DNA of 64,000 nt, taken from Streptomyces goshikiensis (GTDB taxonomy: Bacteria > Actinomycetota > Actinomycetes > Streptomycetales > Streptomycetaceae). The position numbers and the translations under genes are program-made. The notes under the pieces were generated by a model. The model was given only the letters and a program-made list of their open reading frames with translations. It did no database searches and was not told the origin of the DNA. Position 1 is the first letter of the stretch. The number at the start of each line of letters is the position of its first letter. Location of the stretch: positions 124,001-188,000 of the forward strand of contig NZ_BMVE01000010.1 in assembly GCF_014650555.1 (NCBI RefSeq), read 5' to 3'. Below, in pieces: positions 8,237-16,517 of the stretch.

Positions 8237-9169
8237 ATGGCCCCGGAACTGCGTCACGTCCGCTATCTGCTCGCCGTCGCCGAACACGGCAGCTTCACCC
8301 GCGCCGCCGAAGAGCTGCGCGTCTCCCAGCCCACCCTGTCCCAGCAGGTCAAACAGCTGGAGCGGGCCGTCGGGGTCCAGTTGCTCGACCGCTCGGGCCG
8401 CTCCGTACGGCTCACCGACGCCGGAGCGGCCTACCTCCCCTACGCCCGCCGCGCCCTCCAGGACCTCGCCGCCGCCGAACGCGCCGTCCTCGACGTCGCG
8501 GACCTCTCCCGCGGCGCCCTGCGCCTCGGCATGACCCCCACCTTCACCGCGTACCTCCTCGGCCCGCTCGCCGCCGAGCTCCACGCCCGCCACCCCCACA
8601 TCACGCTGGACGTGAGGGAGTTGGCCCAGGACCGGCTGGAGCCCGCCCTGCTGGCCGACGAACTCGACCTGGGCATCGCCTTCCACGGCCCCCGGCTGCC
8701 CGGCATCGGCGCCCTCGACCTGTTCACCGAGACCCTCGGTCTCGTCGTCGGCCCCGCCCACCCCCTCGCCGGCCGTACCGAGCCCCTGCCGGTACGCGAA
8801 CTCGCGGCCCACCCGCTCGCGTTGCTCAGCGGGGACTTCGCCACCCGGGGTCACATTGACGCCCACCTCGCCCGGTACCGCGTCGAACCGCCCGTCGCGG
8901 TGCAGGCGAACACCATCAGCGCCCTCACCGAGATCGTCCGGCGCACCGGCCTCGCCACCGTGCTCCCCGACGCCCTCACCCGCGACGACACCCGCCTGCA
9001 CCCCGTCCCGCTCGACCCGGCCCTCCCGGCGCGCACCGCCACCCTCCTGCGGCGCGAGGGCGGTTACGAGAGCGCCGCCGCCCGCGCCTTCACCGCGATC
9101 GCCCACGACTGGGCGGCGGCGATGGCGACAGCGGCGGCCGCGGAACTCGGCGTCACGTCAGCGGGCTGA
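8237..9169 (+). CDS. cynR: LysR-family regulator of the cyanate operon (CynR-like)
   Basis: A 310-residue LysR regulator. The N-terminal winged HTH covers residues 1-60 (AVAEHGSFTRAAEELRVSQP, then TLSQQVKQLE). The periplasmic-binding-protein-like effector domain runs from about 88 to 300. It is divergent from cynT-cynS, the same arrangement as the E. coli cyn genes, so cyanate is the likely co-inducer. Its 3' end overlaps the convergent L,D-transpeptidase gene by 17 bp. Start chosen at ATG 8237. Confidence 0.9.
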   Translation: MAPELRHVRYLLAVAEHGSFTRAAEELRVSQPTLSQQVKQLERAVGVQLLDRSGRSVRLTDAGAAYLPYARRALQDLAAAERAVLDVADLSRGALRLGMTPTFTAYLLGPLAAELHARHPHITLDVRELAQDRLEPALLADELDLGIAFHGPRLPGIGALDLFTETLGLVVGPAHPLAGRTEPLPVRELAAHPLALLSGDFATRGHIDAHLARYRVEPPVAVQANTISALTEIVRRTGLATVLPDALTRDDTRLHPVPLDPALPARTATLLRREGGYESAAARAFTAIAHDWAAAMATAAAAELGVTSAG

Positions 9170-10646
9170 GCCGGGGCAGCGCGGCCGGGGCCCGCACGCC
9201 ATCGGCCAGGGCGCTGCCCGCCAGCCAGGCCCGCCAGTCCAGGTTCCAGTCGCCGAACCCGTTGGCGAACGGCGCCATCTCCTCGCCCCCGCTGTTGACC
9301 ACCTCCACGATGTCCCCGACCCGGACCGTCTCGAAGAACCAGGCGGCGTCCTGCGTGCTCATGCCCGTACAGCCGTGGCTGACGTTCTCCTCGCCCTGCG
9401 CCTCGACCGACCAGGGCGCGGCGTGCACGTACTCGCCGCTCCAGGTCACCCGGGTCGCGTAGAACACCGGCAGGTCGTAGAACTCGCTCGTGCCGGGCCG
9501 GATGCCGACGGTGTCCCCGCGCATCCGGACCTGGTACTCCTTGCCCAGGACGACCTTGACACCGGTACGGGTGCGGAACCCCGCCTTCCCGGTGGTGACC
9601 GGGATGGTCCGCAGGACCCGGCCGTTGCGGCGCACCGTCATCTCGTGCGCGGCGGAGTCGGTGACTGCCTCGATCCGGTCCCCGATGGCGAGCTGGAGGG
9701 ACTCGGAGGGGCCGCCGTAGAGGTGGTCCCCGAACGCCACCCCGTCGAGACCGCCGCGCACCCGCACCACGGCGTGCGCCGGCCAGTACGTACGCGGCCG
9801 GTAGTGCAGCGTCGAGTCGTCGACCCAGTGCCAGGCCCCCTCGACCGCCGGCTCCGAGGTCACCTGGAGCGCCCGCTCCAGCCGCGCCCGGGACGTGGGG
9901 TCGGAGGCGGGGACGGGGTGGCTGAGGGAGGCCGTCACGATCTGCCCGGCGCCGTAGGTCCCGGCCCTCGGCCCGAACTCCACCGTCAGCCGCTCGTCCT
10001 CGGTGGGCGGGGCCGTCCGGAACGCCATGGTCACCCCGACCGGGGTCCCGGCCGCGTCCTGCGCGCCGACCCGGACCGTGTAGACCTCGCCCGCCCGCAG
10101 CGGTTCGGTGTTGGTCCAGTGTCTGTTCTTCGCCCCGAGCGCGCCGCCCAGATAGCGCCCGTGCGCGTCGTGGACGGTGACGTCGGTGAGCTGCCCCGGC
10201 TCGACGAGGGAGATCTCCAGCGGGCCGTCCGCGTCCGTCGGCAGTGCGATCGTGCGGGCCGCCCGGGCCGCCGCCTTCCGCGACACCGGGTCCCGCAGCA
10301 CCGCCCCGGCGCCCCGGGCGGTGGCCAGCACCCGCTGCTGGCGCCCGTCGTCGCACAGACCGGCGTGGAAGGCCTCCCGCCCGCACCGCCCGCCCGCGCC
10401 GCCGGAACCCTCCTCCAGGACCCGCGCGACCAGCAGCGTGACCGAGGCCTCCGCGCTCCCGGCCGCGCCCCGCGCCGCGTCCGGGTCCGGCATCCGCACC
10501 GGCGCCGCCGCGATGACGAGGGCGGCCCCGGTGACCGCGGCGACCGCGCTCCACGCCCTGCTCGACCGCGGCGCCGACCGGCCCGAACCGCCGCCCGCTC
10601 GCCCTGCCCCTGACCCTGCCCGTTGCCCACCGTGCGCCGAATCCAT
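9153..10646 (-). CDS. L,D-transpeptidase with Ig-like domain
   Basis: A 497-residue exported cell-wall crosslinking enzyme. After a short charged N-terminus, a hydrophobic stretch at about residues 32-52 should act as signal or anchor; no lipobox is seen. An Ig-like domain (from about residue 190, PPTEDERLTVEFGPRAGTYG) precedes the YkuD domain. The catalytic motif SHGCTGMS with the upstream YVHAAPWS matches the active-site pattern (catalytic Cys). The C-terminal FGDWNLDWRAW tail is typical of actinobacterial enzymes. The start at 10646 (ATGGATTCG) follows GGAAGGG; an in-frame start further upstream would be unconserved. It makes 3-3 crosslinks in peptidoglycan. Confidence 0.93.
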   Translation of the reverse strand: MDSAHGGQRAGSGAGRAGGGSGRSAPRSSRAWSAVAAVTGAALVIAAAPVRMPDPDAARGAAGSAEASVTLLVARVLEEGSGGAGGRCGREAFHAGLCDDGRQQRVLATARGAGAVLRDPVSRKAAARAARTIALPTDADGPLEISLVEPGQLTDVTVHDAHGRYLGGALGAKNRHWTNTEPLRAGEVYTVRVGAQDAAGTPVGVTMAFRTAPPTEDERLTVEFGPRAGTYGAGQIVTASLSHPVPASDPTSRARLERALQVTSEPAVEGAWHWVDDSTLHYRPRTYWPAHAVVRVRGGLDGVAFGDHLYGGPSESLQLAIGDRIEAVTDSAAHEMTVRRNGRVLRTIPVTTGKAGFRTRTGVKVVLGKEYQVRMRGDTVGIRPGTSEFYDLPVFYATRVTWSGEYVHAAPWSVEAQGEENVSHGCTGMSTQDAAWFFETVRVGDIVEVVNSGGEEMAPFANGFGDWNLDWRAWLAGSALADGVRAPAALPRLSPLT

Positions 10647-10775
10647 CGCCCCGTAGCCCTTCCAGATCGCCCAAGACCGGATGGCAGCATCAAAACGATT
10701 GCGGGCCAAAATGATGATCATGAACGCGGGTCATACGGCCGAACGGGCACCCAAGAGAACTCGTACGGAGCAACT

Positions 10776-11642
10776 TCAGGCGGCGACCCCGGCTTCCGTC
10801 CGGGACAATTCCCGCAGCCGTTCGAGGCGCTCGCGGGTCTCCCCGTCCATCGGGACGTACGTCACCAGGCGGGGCCCCGCCCCCGGGCCGAGCCACAGGT
10901 GCGTGTGCTCCAGGCGCAGCAGGCCGACGTGCGGGTTGCGGATGTACTTGGACCTCCCGCCCGTGCCGACCACCTCGTGGCGCGCCCACGCCTCCCGGAA
11001 CTCCGGGGACGCGGCCTCCAGCCTCGCCAGCAGCGTCTTCCAGGCCGGCTCCGACAGGTGCTCCGCCATCGACGCCCGGAACTTGGCCGCCATCACCCGG
11101 TTCACCTCGTGGAGGTCGACCACGGCCGCCCGCCACGCCGGGTCGGTGAACGCGAGCCACATGCAGTTGCGGTCCTCGGGCCGGACCCCGTCCAGATCGC
11201 ACAGCAGCCGCGAGAACGCGTCGTTGTACGCGAGGATGTCGAACCGGCTGTTCTGGATGAACGCCGGCATCGGGCTGAGCTGTTCGAGCATCGCCCGCAG
11301 CGCCGGCGTGATGCTCGGGCACGGGGTGTCCGGCGCCGGATCGGAGGTCCCGGCCAGCGCGAACAGGTGCGCCCGCTCGCTGCGGTCCAGCAGCAGCGCC
11401 CGCGCCACCGCGTCCAGCACCTGCGGGGACACCTTGATCTCGCGGGCCTGCTCCAGCCATGTGTACCAGGTGACGCCGACCGAGGACAGCTGCGCGACCT
11501 CCTCGCGCCGCAGCCCCGGGGTGCGCCGGCGCCGGCCGTTCGGCAGCCCGACCTGCTCGGGGGTGATGCGCTCGCGGCGGCTGCGCAGGAATTCGGCCAG
11601 CTCGTGCCGGCGGACATCGCCCTCGGGCGCCACAGTGGTCAT
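10776..11642 (-). CDS. XRE-family HTH regulator with MmyB-like ligand domain
   Basis: A 288-residue regulator. The N-terminal Cro/C1-type HTH (residues about 10-80, including RRTPGLRREEVAQLSSVGVT) is joined to the MmyB-type PAS-like ligand-binding domain (LSPMPAFIQNSRFDILAYND through to the end). These proteins typically control an adjacent oxidoreductase or transporter and may sense a fatty-acid-like ligand. Here the divergent neighbour is an MFS exporter, and the intergenic region carries repeated GGTAC elements. The ATG at 11642 is preferred over a GTG 18 nt upstream; both have weak ribosome sites. Confidence 0.92.
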   Translation of the reverse strand: MTTVAPEGDVRRHELAEFLRSRRERITPEQVGLPNGRRRRTPGLRREEVAQLSSVGVTWYTWLEQAREIKVSPQVLDAVARALLLDRSERAHLFALAGTSDPAPDTPCPSITPALRAMLEQLSPMPAFIQNSRFDILAYNDAFSRLLCDLDGVRPEDRNCMWLAFTDPAWRAAVVDLHEVNRVMAAKFRASMAEHLSEPAWKTLLARLEAASPEFREAWARHEVVGTGGRSKYIRNPHVGLLRLEHTHLWLGPGAGPRLVTYVPMDGETRERLERLRELSRTEAGVAA

Positions 11643-11677
11643 GACACCAGGGTGCCTCACCCGTGATCCACGTGCCA

Positions 11678-11717
11678 GGTACTGCCGGTACCAGGATAAA
11701 GAGACTCTGGTACCAGG
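11678..11717. promoter_or_regulatory. Candidate operator: repeated GGTAC/CTGGTACCAG elements
   Basis: Three GGTAC copies begin at 11678, 11687 and 11709. The last two lie in GGTACCAGG, spaced 22 bp (two helical turns), and the final one is within the perfect palindrome CTGGTACCAG (11707-11716). They sit between the divergent MmyB-like regulator and the MFS gene, a natural site for the regulator to control both. Confidence 0.6.
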
Positions 11718-11743
11718 CTGAGAAGGGGAGCATCGTCAACACC

Positions 11744-13198
11744 GTGAGTGAGACAACGCTACGCCCGACCCCTCAGCCCCCGACCACCCCGCAGACCCCC
11801 GTCGGGGCCCGCGCCGAAGCCGCCATCGGCCCGCTCGGCCTGTTCACGGTCCTGCTGGGCGCCGCCCTGCCGCTGATCGACTTCTTCATCGTCAACGTGG
11901 CGCTCCCCGCCATCGACAGCGACCTCGCCGCCGGCCCGGCCATGCTCGAACTGATCGTCGCCGGCTACGGAGTCACCTACGCGGTGCTCCTCGTCCTCGG
12001 CGGCCGGCTCGGCGACACCGCCGGCCGGCGCAGGCTCTTCCTCATCGGCATGGCCGCCTTCGGCGTCACCTCGCTCGCCTGCGGCATCGCCCCCACCGCC
12101 TGGACCCTGGTCGCCGCCCGCGTGGCCCAGGGCGCCGCCTCCGCACTGATGCTGCCGCAGGTGCTCGCCACCATCCAGGCCACCACCCAAGGCCCGCGCC
12201 GCGCCCGGGCGATGAGCCTGTACGGGGCCACCGCGGGACTGTCCATGGTCACCGGCCAGATCCTCGGCGGCGTCCTGGTCGCCGCCGACATCGCCGGCAC
12301 GAGCTGGCGCGCGGTGTTCCTGGTGAACGTGCCCGTGGTCCTCGTCGGCCTGGTCCTCGCCGTCCGCGCCGTCCCCGAGACCCGCTCGGACCGCCCGGCC
12401 TCCGTCGACGTACCGGGAACCCTGCTGCTCGCCCTGTCCCTGCTGTCGCTGCTGCTCCCGCTCACCGAGGGCCGGGCCGCCGGCTGGCCGCTGTGGACCT
12501 GGGTCTCCCTCGTCGTCTTCCCCTTCGCCGCCGTCGCGTTCTACCTGACGGAACGCCGAGCCGACCGCCTCGGACGCACCCCGCTCGTCCCGCCGAGCCT
12601 GCTGCGGCTGGAATCGCTGCGGCGCGGCCTGATGATGGTGGTGCCCTTCTCGATCGGCTTCAGCGGCTTCATGTTCGTGATCGCCGTGGTGCTCCAGCAG
12701 GGCCTGCACAAGGGCCCGGTGGCCGCCGGCCTCGCCCTCGTCCCGATGGCGCTCGCGTTCTTCGCCGCCTCCCTCGCCGGACCGCGGCTGGTCGGGCGGT
12801 TCGGCAGCAGGGTCGTCACCGCCGGCGCCCTCCTCCAGGCGGTGGGCATAGGCCTGCTCCTGCTGGCGGTCCAGCGCGACTGGCCCGGCCTCGGATTCGC
12901 CGAACTGGCCCCCGGCGTGGCCGTCGCCGGCCTCGGCCAGGGGCTCCAGCTCCCGGTCCTGATGCGCCTGATGCTCTCGGACGTACCGACCGACCGGGCC
13001 GGTGTGGGCGGCGGAGTCATGATCACCACCCAGCAGTCCGCCCTCGCGCTGGGCGTCGCGACCCTGGGCAGCCTCTTCCTCGCCCTGGCCGAGACGTCCG
13101 GCATGCGGGAGGCGCTCACCGTCACCCTGCTGGTCCAGGCCGGCCTGATCGCGCTCACCGCGCTGCTGAGCCTGCGCCTGCCCCGCATCGTGAGGTGA
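11744..13198 (+). CDS. MFS drug-efflux transporter (DHA2-like)
   Basis: A 484-residue, roughly 14-helix major facilitator exporter. The conserved MFS segment GGRLGDTAGRRRLFLIG (loop 2-3) and the DHA2-like first helix containing LPLIDFFIVNVALPAI place it with proton-coupled multidrug exporters of the EmrB/QacA type. The likely start is GTG at 11744, 13 nt after AAGGGGAG. It is divergent from the MmyB-like regulator, which probably controls it. The exported compound is unknown. Confidence 0.92.
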   Translation: MSETTLRPTPQPPTTPQTPVGARAEAAIGPLGLFTVLLGAALPLIDFFIVNVALPAIDSDLAAGPAMLELIVAGYGVTYAVLLVLGGRLGDTAGRRRLFLIGMAAFGVTSLACGIAPTAWTLVAARVAQGAASALMLPQVLATIQATTQGPRRARAMSLYGATAGLSMVTGQILGGVLVAADIAGTSWRAVFLVNVPVVLVGLVLAVRAVPETRSDRPASVDVPGTLLLALSLLSLLLPLTEGRAAGWPLWTWVSLVVFPFAAVAFYLTERRADRLGRTPLVPPSLLRLESLRRGLMMVVPFSIGFSGFMFVIAVVLQQGLHKGPVAAGLALVPMALAFFAASLAGPRLVGRFGSRVVTAGALLQAVGIGLLLLAVQRDWPGLGFAELAPGVAVAGLGQGLQLPVLMRLMLSDVPTDRAGVGGGVMITTQQSALALGVATLGSLFLALAETSGMREALTVTLLVQAGLIALTALLSLRLPRIVR

Positions 13199-13228
13199 GA
13201 CGGCCCCGCGCCGTACGCCGTCCCGCCG

Positions 13229-15505
13229 TCAGGCCTCGATGCCCTGCGGCAGACGGCCGGTGTGGACCACGCCGAGGGTCTGGGTGGCGCGGGTCAGCGC
13301 CACGTACAGATCGCTCGGCTCGTGGTCCGCGGGCTCCACGACGATCACCGTGTCGAACTCCAGCCCCTTCGCCTGGCGCGGGTCCAGCAGCACCACGGAC
13401 CGGGTGAGATCCGGCTCCTCGCCCGCCCGTACGCCGGGCAGCGCCGCGGCCAGCGCCCCGTGCAGCGGCCGCGGCGCGATCACCGCCAGCCGGCCCTCCC
13501 GGGGAGCGCCCTCCCGCACCGCCTCGGCGACCGTACGGGCCGGGTCGTCGCTCTCGCGCACCCAGGGCCGTACGCCCGTGGACCGCACCGACCGGGGCGG
13601 CTCGAAACCGGGATGACGGGCCCGCAGCACGGCTGCGGCCACGTCCATGATCTCGGCGGGCGTACGGTAGTTGACGCCGAGGCGCACCAGCTCCCAGCGG
13701 TCGCCGACGTACGGATCCAGGATCCGCCGCCACGAACCGCAGCCGGCCTCGTCACCGGTCTGGGCCGGGTCGCCCACCAGCGTCATCGAGCGGGTCGGGC
13801 AGCGCCGCATCAGCATCCGCCAGGCCATCGCCGACAGCTCCTGCGCCTCGTCCACGATCACGTGCCCGAAGGCCCAGGTGCGGTCGGCGGCCGCGCGCTC
13901 GGCGGTGCTGCGGTGGTCGGCCTCCTCGTGCCGCTCCGCCATCCGCTCCGCGTCGATGATGTCGTGCGCGGCGAGGAACTCGTTCTCCGCGTCCTCGAAT
14001 TCGTACGACTCCGAGCCCAGCGACAGGTCCAGGACGCCCTGCGCGTACGCGATGCGCTCCAGCCGCTCCCGCTCCTCGGCCGCCCGCAGCGCGCTGTCGT
14101 CCACCCCGAGGAGCTCGGCGGCTTCGTCAAGCAGCGGGACGTCCGCCGGGGTCCAGCCGTCGCCCGTGTCCCCGGTCCTCCGGATCAACTCGGCATCGGC
14201 CGGGGCCAGATGGGTGGGGTCGGCGAGGAACTCCGAGATCAGCCGCCGGGGCGTCAGGGGCGGCCACAGCGAGTCGATGGCCGCGTGCACCTCGGCGCTC
14301 GTGGCGATCTCCTTGCCGAGCTGCGCCACGTCGTCCGGGCCCAGCAGATTGGGCCCGCCGTACGGGTCCGCGCCGAGCCGGTCGGCGAGCTGCTCGGTGA
14401 GCGCGTCGATGACGCGGAAGGCGAAGTACGGGCGCGCGAGGTTGTGCGGCAGTCCGGTGGCGCGGGCCCGGTCCCGGGCCTCGTGGGCCATCGTCCGGTC
14501 CAGCAGCAGCGTCCCGTAGTCGTCGTGGTCGATCTCCAGCGCCGGTTCGGGGACCACGGAGCTGTCCTCGCCGCTGCCCGGGGGCACCTCCTCCGGCAGC
14601 GCCTGCCGGTCGCACACCACGCGCGCCAGCACCTCGGCCATCTCGGCGCGGCCCTTCACGGCGGCGGCCCCCGGCCGGTCGGTGCCGGTCGCGCAGACGC
14701 CGGGGAAGAGCTCGCCCACGGTCGCCAGCAGCACCCCGGTCTCGCCGAGGGCCGGGAGCACCTCGCCGATGTAGCCGAGGAAGGCCGGGTTCGGGCCGAC
14801 GATCAACACGCCCCGCTTGGCGAGGAGTTCCCGGTGCGCGTACAGGAGGTACGCCGCGCGGTGCAGGGCCACCGCCGTCTTCCCGGTCCCCGGCCCGCCC
14901 TCCACGACGAGCACGCCGCGGTGCGGGGAGCGGATGATCCGGTCCTGCTCGGCCTGGATGGTCCGCACGATGTCGTGCATCCGGCCGGTCCGGGCCGCGT
15001 CCAGCGCGGCGAGCAGCACGGCGTCCGCGTCCGCCCCCTCGTAGCCGGTGCGCTCGGTGTCGGCGAGGTCGAGGATCTCGTCGTGCAGCGCGGTGACCTC
15101 CCGGCCCCGGGTGCTGATGTGGCGGCGCCTGCGCAATCCCATCGGATGGTGCCCGGTGGCGAGGTAGAAGGGGCGCGCCACTTCCGCCCGCCAGTCGAGA
15201 ACGAGCGGAGTGCGCTCCGCGTCGTCCTGGCGGACGCCGATGCGGCCGATGTGATGGTCGCGGCCGTCGGAGAACTCCAGCCGGCCGAAACAGAGTCCGT
15301 TCTCGCCCCGGTCCAGCGCGGAAAGCAGCCCGGACTGCTCGGCGACGAGCACATCGCGCTCCAGCCGCGCCTGGAGCCCGCTCCCGGCATCGGCCAGCGC
15401 GCCCCGTACGGCGCGTTCGGCCTGGCAGCGCAGTTCATCGAGACGCTCATAGAGCGCGGTGATGAATTGCTGCTCATTCCGGAATTCCTCGATTGACAAT
15501 TCCAC
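13229..15505 (-). CDS. helR: HelD/HelR-like superfamily 1 ATPase acting on RNA polymerase
   Basis: A 758-residue UvrD/Rep-like protein. The N-terminus is a coiled-coil-like arm rich in E, Q and R (residues 1-60). Walker A is VEGGPGTGKTAVAL near residue 210, the DEAQE Walker B is in HVIVDEAQELSAMAW, and the motif VI-like VALTRA is near the C-terminus. This order matches HelD-type motors that remove stalled RNA polymerase from DNA; the HelR subgroup also displaces rifamycins. GTG at 15505 is close to its GGGA. A TTG six bases later has better spacing. It is divergent from RNase HI. HelR versus housekeeping HelD cannot be decided from the sequence alone. Confidence 0.82.
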   Translation of the reverse strand: MELSIEEFRNEQQFITALYERLDELRCQAERAVRGALADAGSGLQARLERDVLVAEQSGLLSALDRGENGLCFGRLEFSDGRDHHIGRIGVRQDDAERTPLVLDWRAEVARPFYLATGHHPMGLRRRRHISTRGREVTALHDEILDLADTERTGYEGADADAVLLAALDAARTGRMHDIVRTIQAEQDRIIRSPHRGVLVVEGGPGTGKTAVALHRAAYLLYAHRELLAKRGVLIVGPNPAFLGYIGEVLPALGETGVLLATVGELFPGVCATGTDRPGAAAVKGRAEMAEVLARVVCDRQALPEEVPPGSGEDSSVVPEPALEIDHDDYGTLLLDRTMAHEARDRARATGLPHNLARPYFAFRVIDALTEQLADRLGADPYGGPNLLGPDDVAQLGKEIATSAEVHAAIDSLWPPLTPRRLISEFLADPTHLAPADAELIRRTGDTGDGWTPADVPLLDEAAELLGVDDSALRAAEERERLERIAYAQGVLDLSLGSESYEFEDAENEFLAAHDIIDAERMAERHEEADHRSTAERAAADRTWAFGHVIVDEAQELSAMAWRMLMRRCPTRSMTLVGDPAQTGDEAGCGSWRRILDPYVGDRWELVRLGVNYRTPAEIMDVAAAVLRARHPGFEPPRSVRSTGVRPWVRESDDPARTVAEAVREGAPREGRLAVIAPRPLHGALAAALPGVRAGEEPDLTRSVVLLDPRQAKGLEFDTVIVVEPADHEPSDLYVALTRATQTLGVVHTGRLPQGIEA

Positions 15506-15522
15506 TCCCGACGCGGTACAGT
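15493..15522 (+). promoter_or_regulatory. Promoter TTGACA-N18-TACAGT ahead of rnhA
   Basis: TTGACA at 15493-15498 and TACAGT at 15517-15522 form a near-consensus pair with 18-nt spacing, in a locally AT-richer patch. It overlaps the start of the divergent helR gene. Transcription would start near 15529, giving a leader of about 127 nt before rnhA that contains a terminator-like hairpin. Confidence 0.55.
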
Positions 15523-15587
15523 GTCCTCACAAAGCTTCTTCACGATCTCGGTCAATGGGAACGTGAAACATCCAATATATGCAGATG

Positions 15588-15623
15588 AATACCCCGGCCG
15601 TCAATCGGACCCGGGGTATTTTC
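15588..15623 (+). terminator. Intrinsic terminator or attenuator in the rnhA leader
   Basis: A perfect 10-bp stem (15588-15597 with 15611-15620, AATACCCCGG/CCGGGGTATT) has a 13-nt loop and runs into TTTTC. It is one of the few canonical U-tailed terminators in this window. It lies after the TTGACA promoter and before the rnhA ATG (15656), so it would cut the leader to an RNA of about 95 nt unless antitermination occurs. Confidence 0.7.
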
Positions 15624-15655
15624 GTGTCTCCCTATTCATGCGGCATGATCGGGGG

Positions 15656-16357
15656 ATGTCTGAACGGATCATTGCCGCCTGTGACGGTGCGGCCAAGGGG
15701 AATCCCGGGCCCGCCGGGTGGGCGTGGGTCATCGCCGACGCGCAGGGCCGTCCGGAGCGCTGGGAAGCCGGGGCGCTCGGCCGGGCCACGAACAACGTGG
15801 GTGAACTCACCGCGCTGCAAAGGCTGCTGGAGGCCCTGGCTCCCGGTACCGCCGTCGAGGTGCGGATGGACTCCCAGTACGCCATGAAGGCCGTCACGCA
15901 GTGGCTCCCGGCGTGGAAGCGCAACGGGTGGAAGACCGCGGCGGGCAAGCCGGTGGCCAACCGGGAACTCGTCGAGAGCATCGACGCCCTGCTGGCCGAC
16001 CGCGAGGTGGAGTTCCGCTACGTGCCGGCCCACCGGGAGGACGGCGACCACCTCAACGCCATCGCCGACCAGGCCGCCAGCGACGCCGCCCGCACCCAGC
16101 AGCCCGCCGGCACCGCCCTGGGCCAGGAAGCCATGCCGGTACCGGCCGAAGTGCGCGCCGCCCCCGCCCGCCGTACGTCCGCCGCCCCGGCCAAGAAGGC
16201 GGCGGCCGCGCGCGGACGCGCCACGATCAAGGCGAAGTTCCCCGGCACCTGCCCCTGCGGCACGTCGTACGCGGCCGGCGAGAAGATCGCCAAGCTCGGT
16301 ACCCGGTGGGGACACCCCGACTGCGGCAGCGCGGTCGCCGAGGCCGCCGCCACGTAG
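15656..16357 (+). CDS. rnhA: Ribonuclease HI with C-terminal zinc-ribbon-like extension
   Basis: A 233-residue type 1 RNase H that cleaves RNA in RNA:DNA hybrids. The catalytic carboxylates are in IIAACDGAAKGNPGP (Asp), NNVGELTAL (Glu) and RMDSQYAMKAV (Asp), with the final His/Asp region in AHREDGDHLNAIAD. The RNase H domain spans residues 1-145. A low-complexity Ala/Arg linker leads to a short Cys-containing module (CPCGTSYAAGEKI ... HPDCGSA) that may bind zinc. The ATG at 15656 is preferred. The frame stays open upstream through the hairpin to 15521, so a longer form is formally possible. Confidence 0.9.
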   Translation: MSERIIAACDGAAKGNPGPAGWAWVIADAQGRPERWEAGALGRATNNVGELTALQRLLEALAPGTAVEVRMDSQYAMKAVTQWLPAWKRNGWKTAAGKPVANRELVESIDALLADREVEFRYVPAHREDGDHLNAIADQAASDAARTQQPAGTALGQEAMPVPAEVRAAPARRTSAAPAKKAAAARGRATIKAKFPGTCPCGTSYAAGEKIAKLGTRWGHPDCGSAVAEAAAT

Positions 16358-16390
16358 GAACCGCCTCCGGGCGCCCGTCGGCCAGGGGCC

Positions 16391-16426
16391 GGAGCGAGTT
16401 TGGTCAGGAGTCTGACAAATCGCTCC
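16391..16426 (+). terminator. Long imperfect hairpin after rnhA
   Basis: GGAGCGAGTTTGGTCAG (16391-16407) pairs with CTGACAAATCGCTCC (16412-16426) across a GAGT loop with two bulged G residues. It begins 34 nt beyond the rnhA stop. The following bases are C-rich, so it may be a factor-independent hairpin terminator or an operator for the next gene; its core GTCAG-N4-CTGAC is a perfect dyad. Confidence 0.5.
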
Positions 16427-16517
16427 GCCCCGGCCGGGATCGGGTGAAAAGATCGACTTCGAGACGTGCCCGGACCGGGGCACGGCCGAGGCCGACTTCG
16501 AGATGGCGGAGATCATC

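Noticed and set aside
15505..15655. Rifamycin-associated element upstream of the HelR-like gene
   Set aside because: I looked for a GGGGCTTGC-type inverted repeat and did not find it; only the rnhA promoter and the AATACCCCGG hairpin are present.
15521..15655. Longer RNase HI starting upstream of the hairpin
   Set aside because: The frame is open, but it would run through a terminator stem and add 45 non-conserved residues; the ATG at 15656 gives the normal N-terminus.
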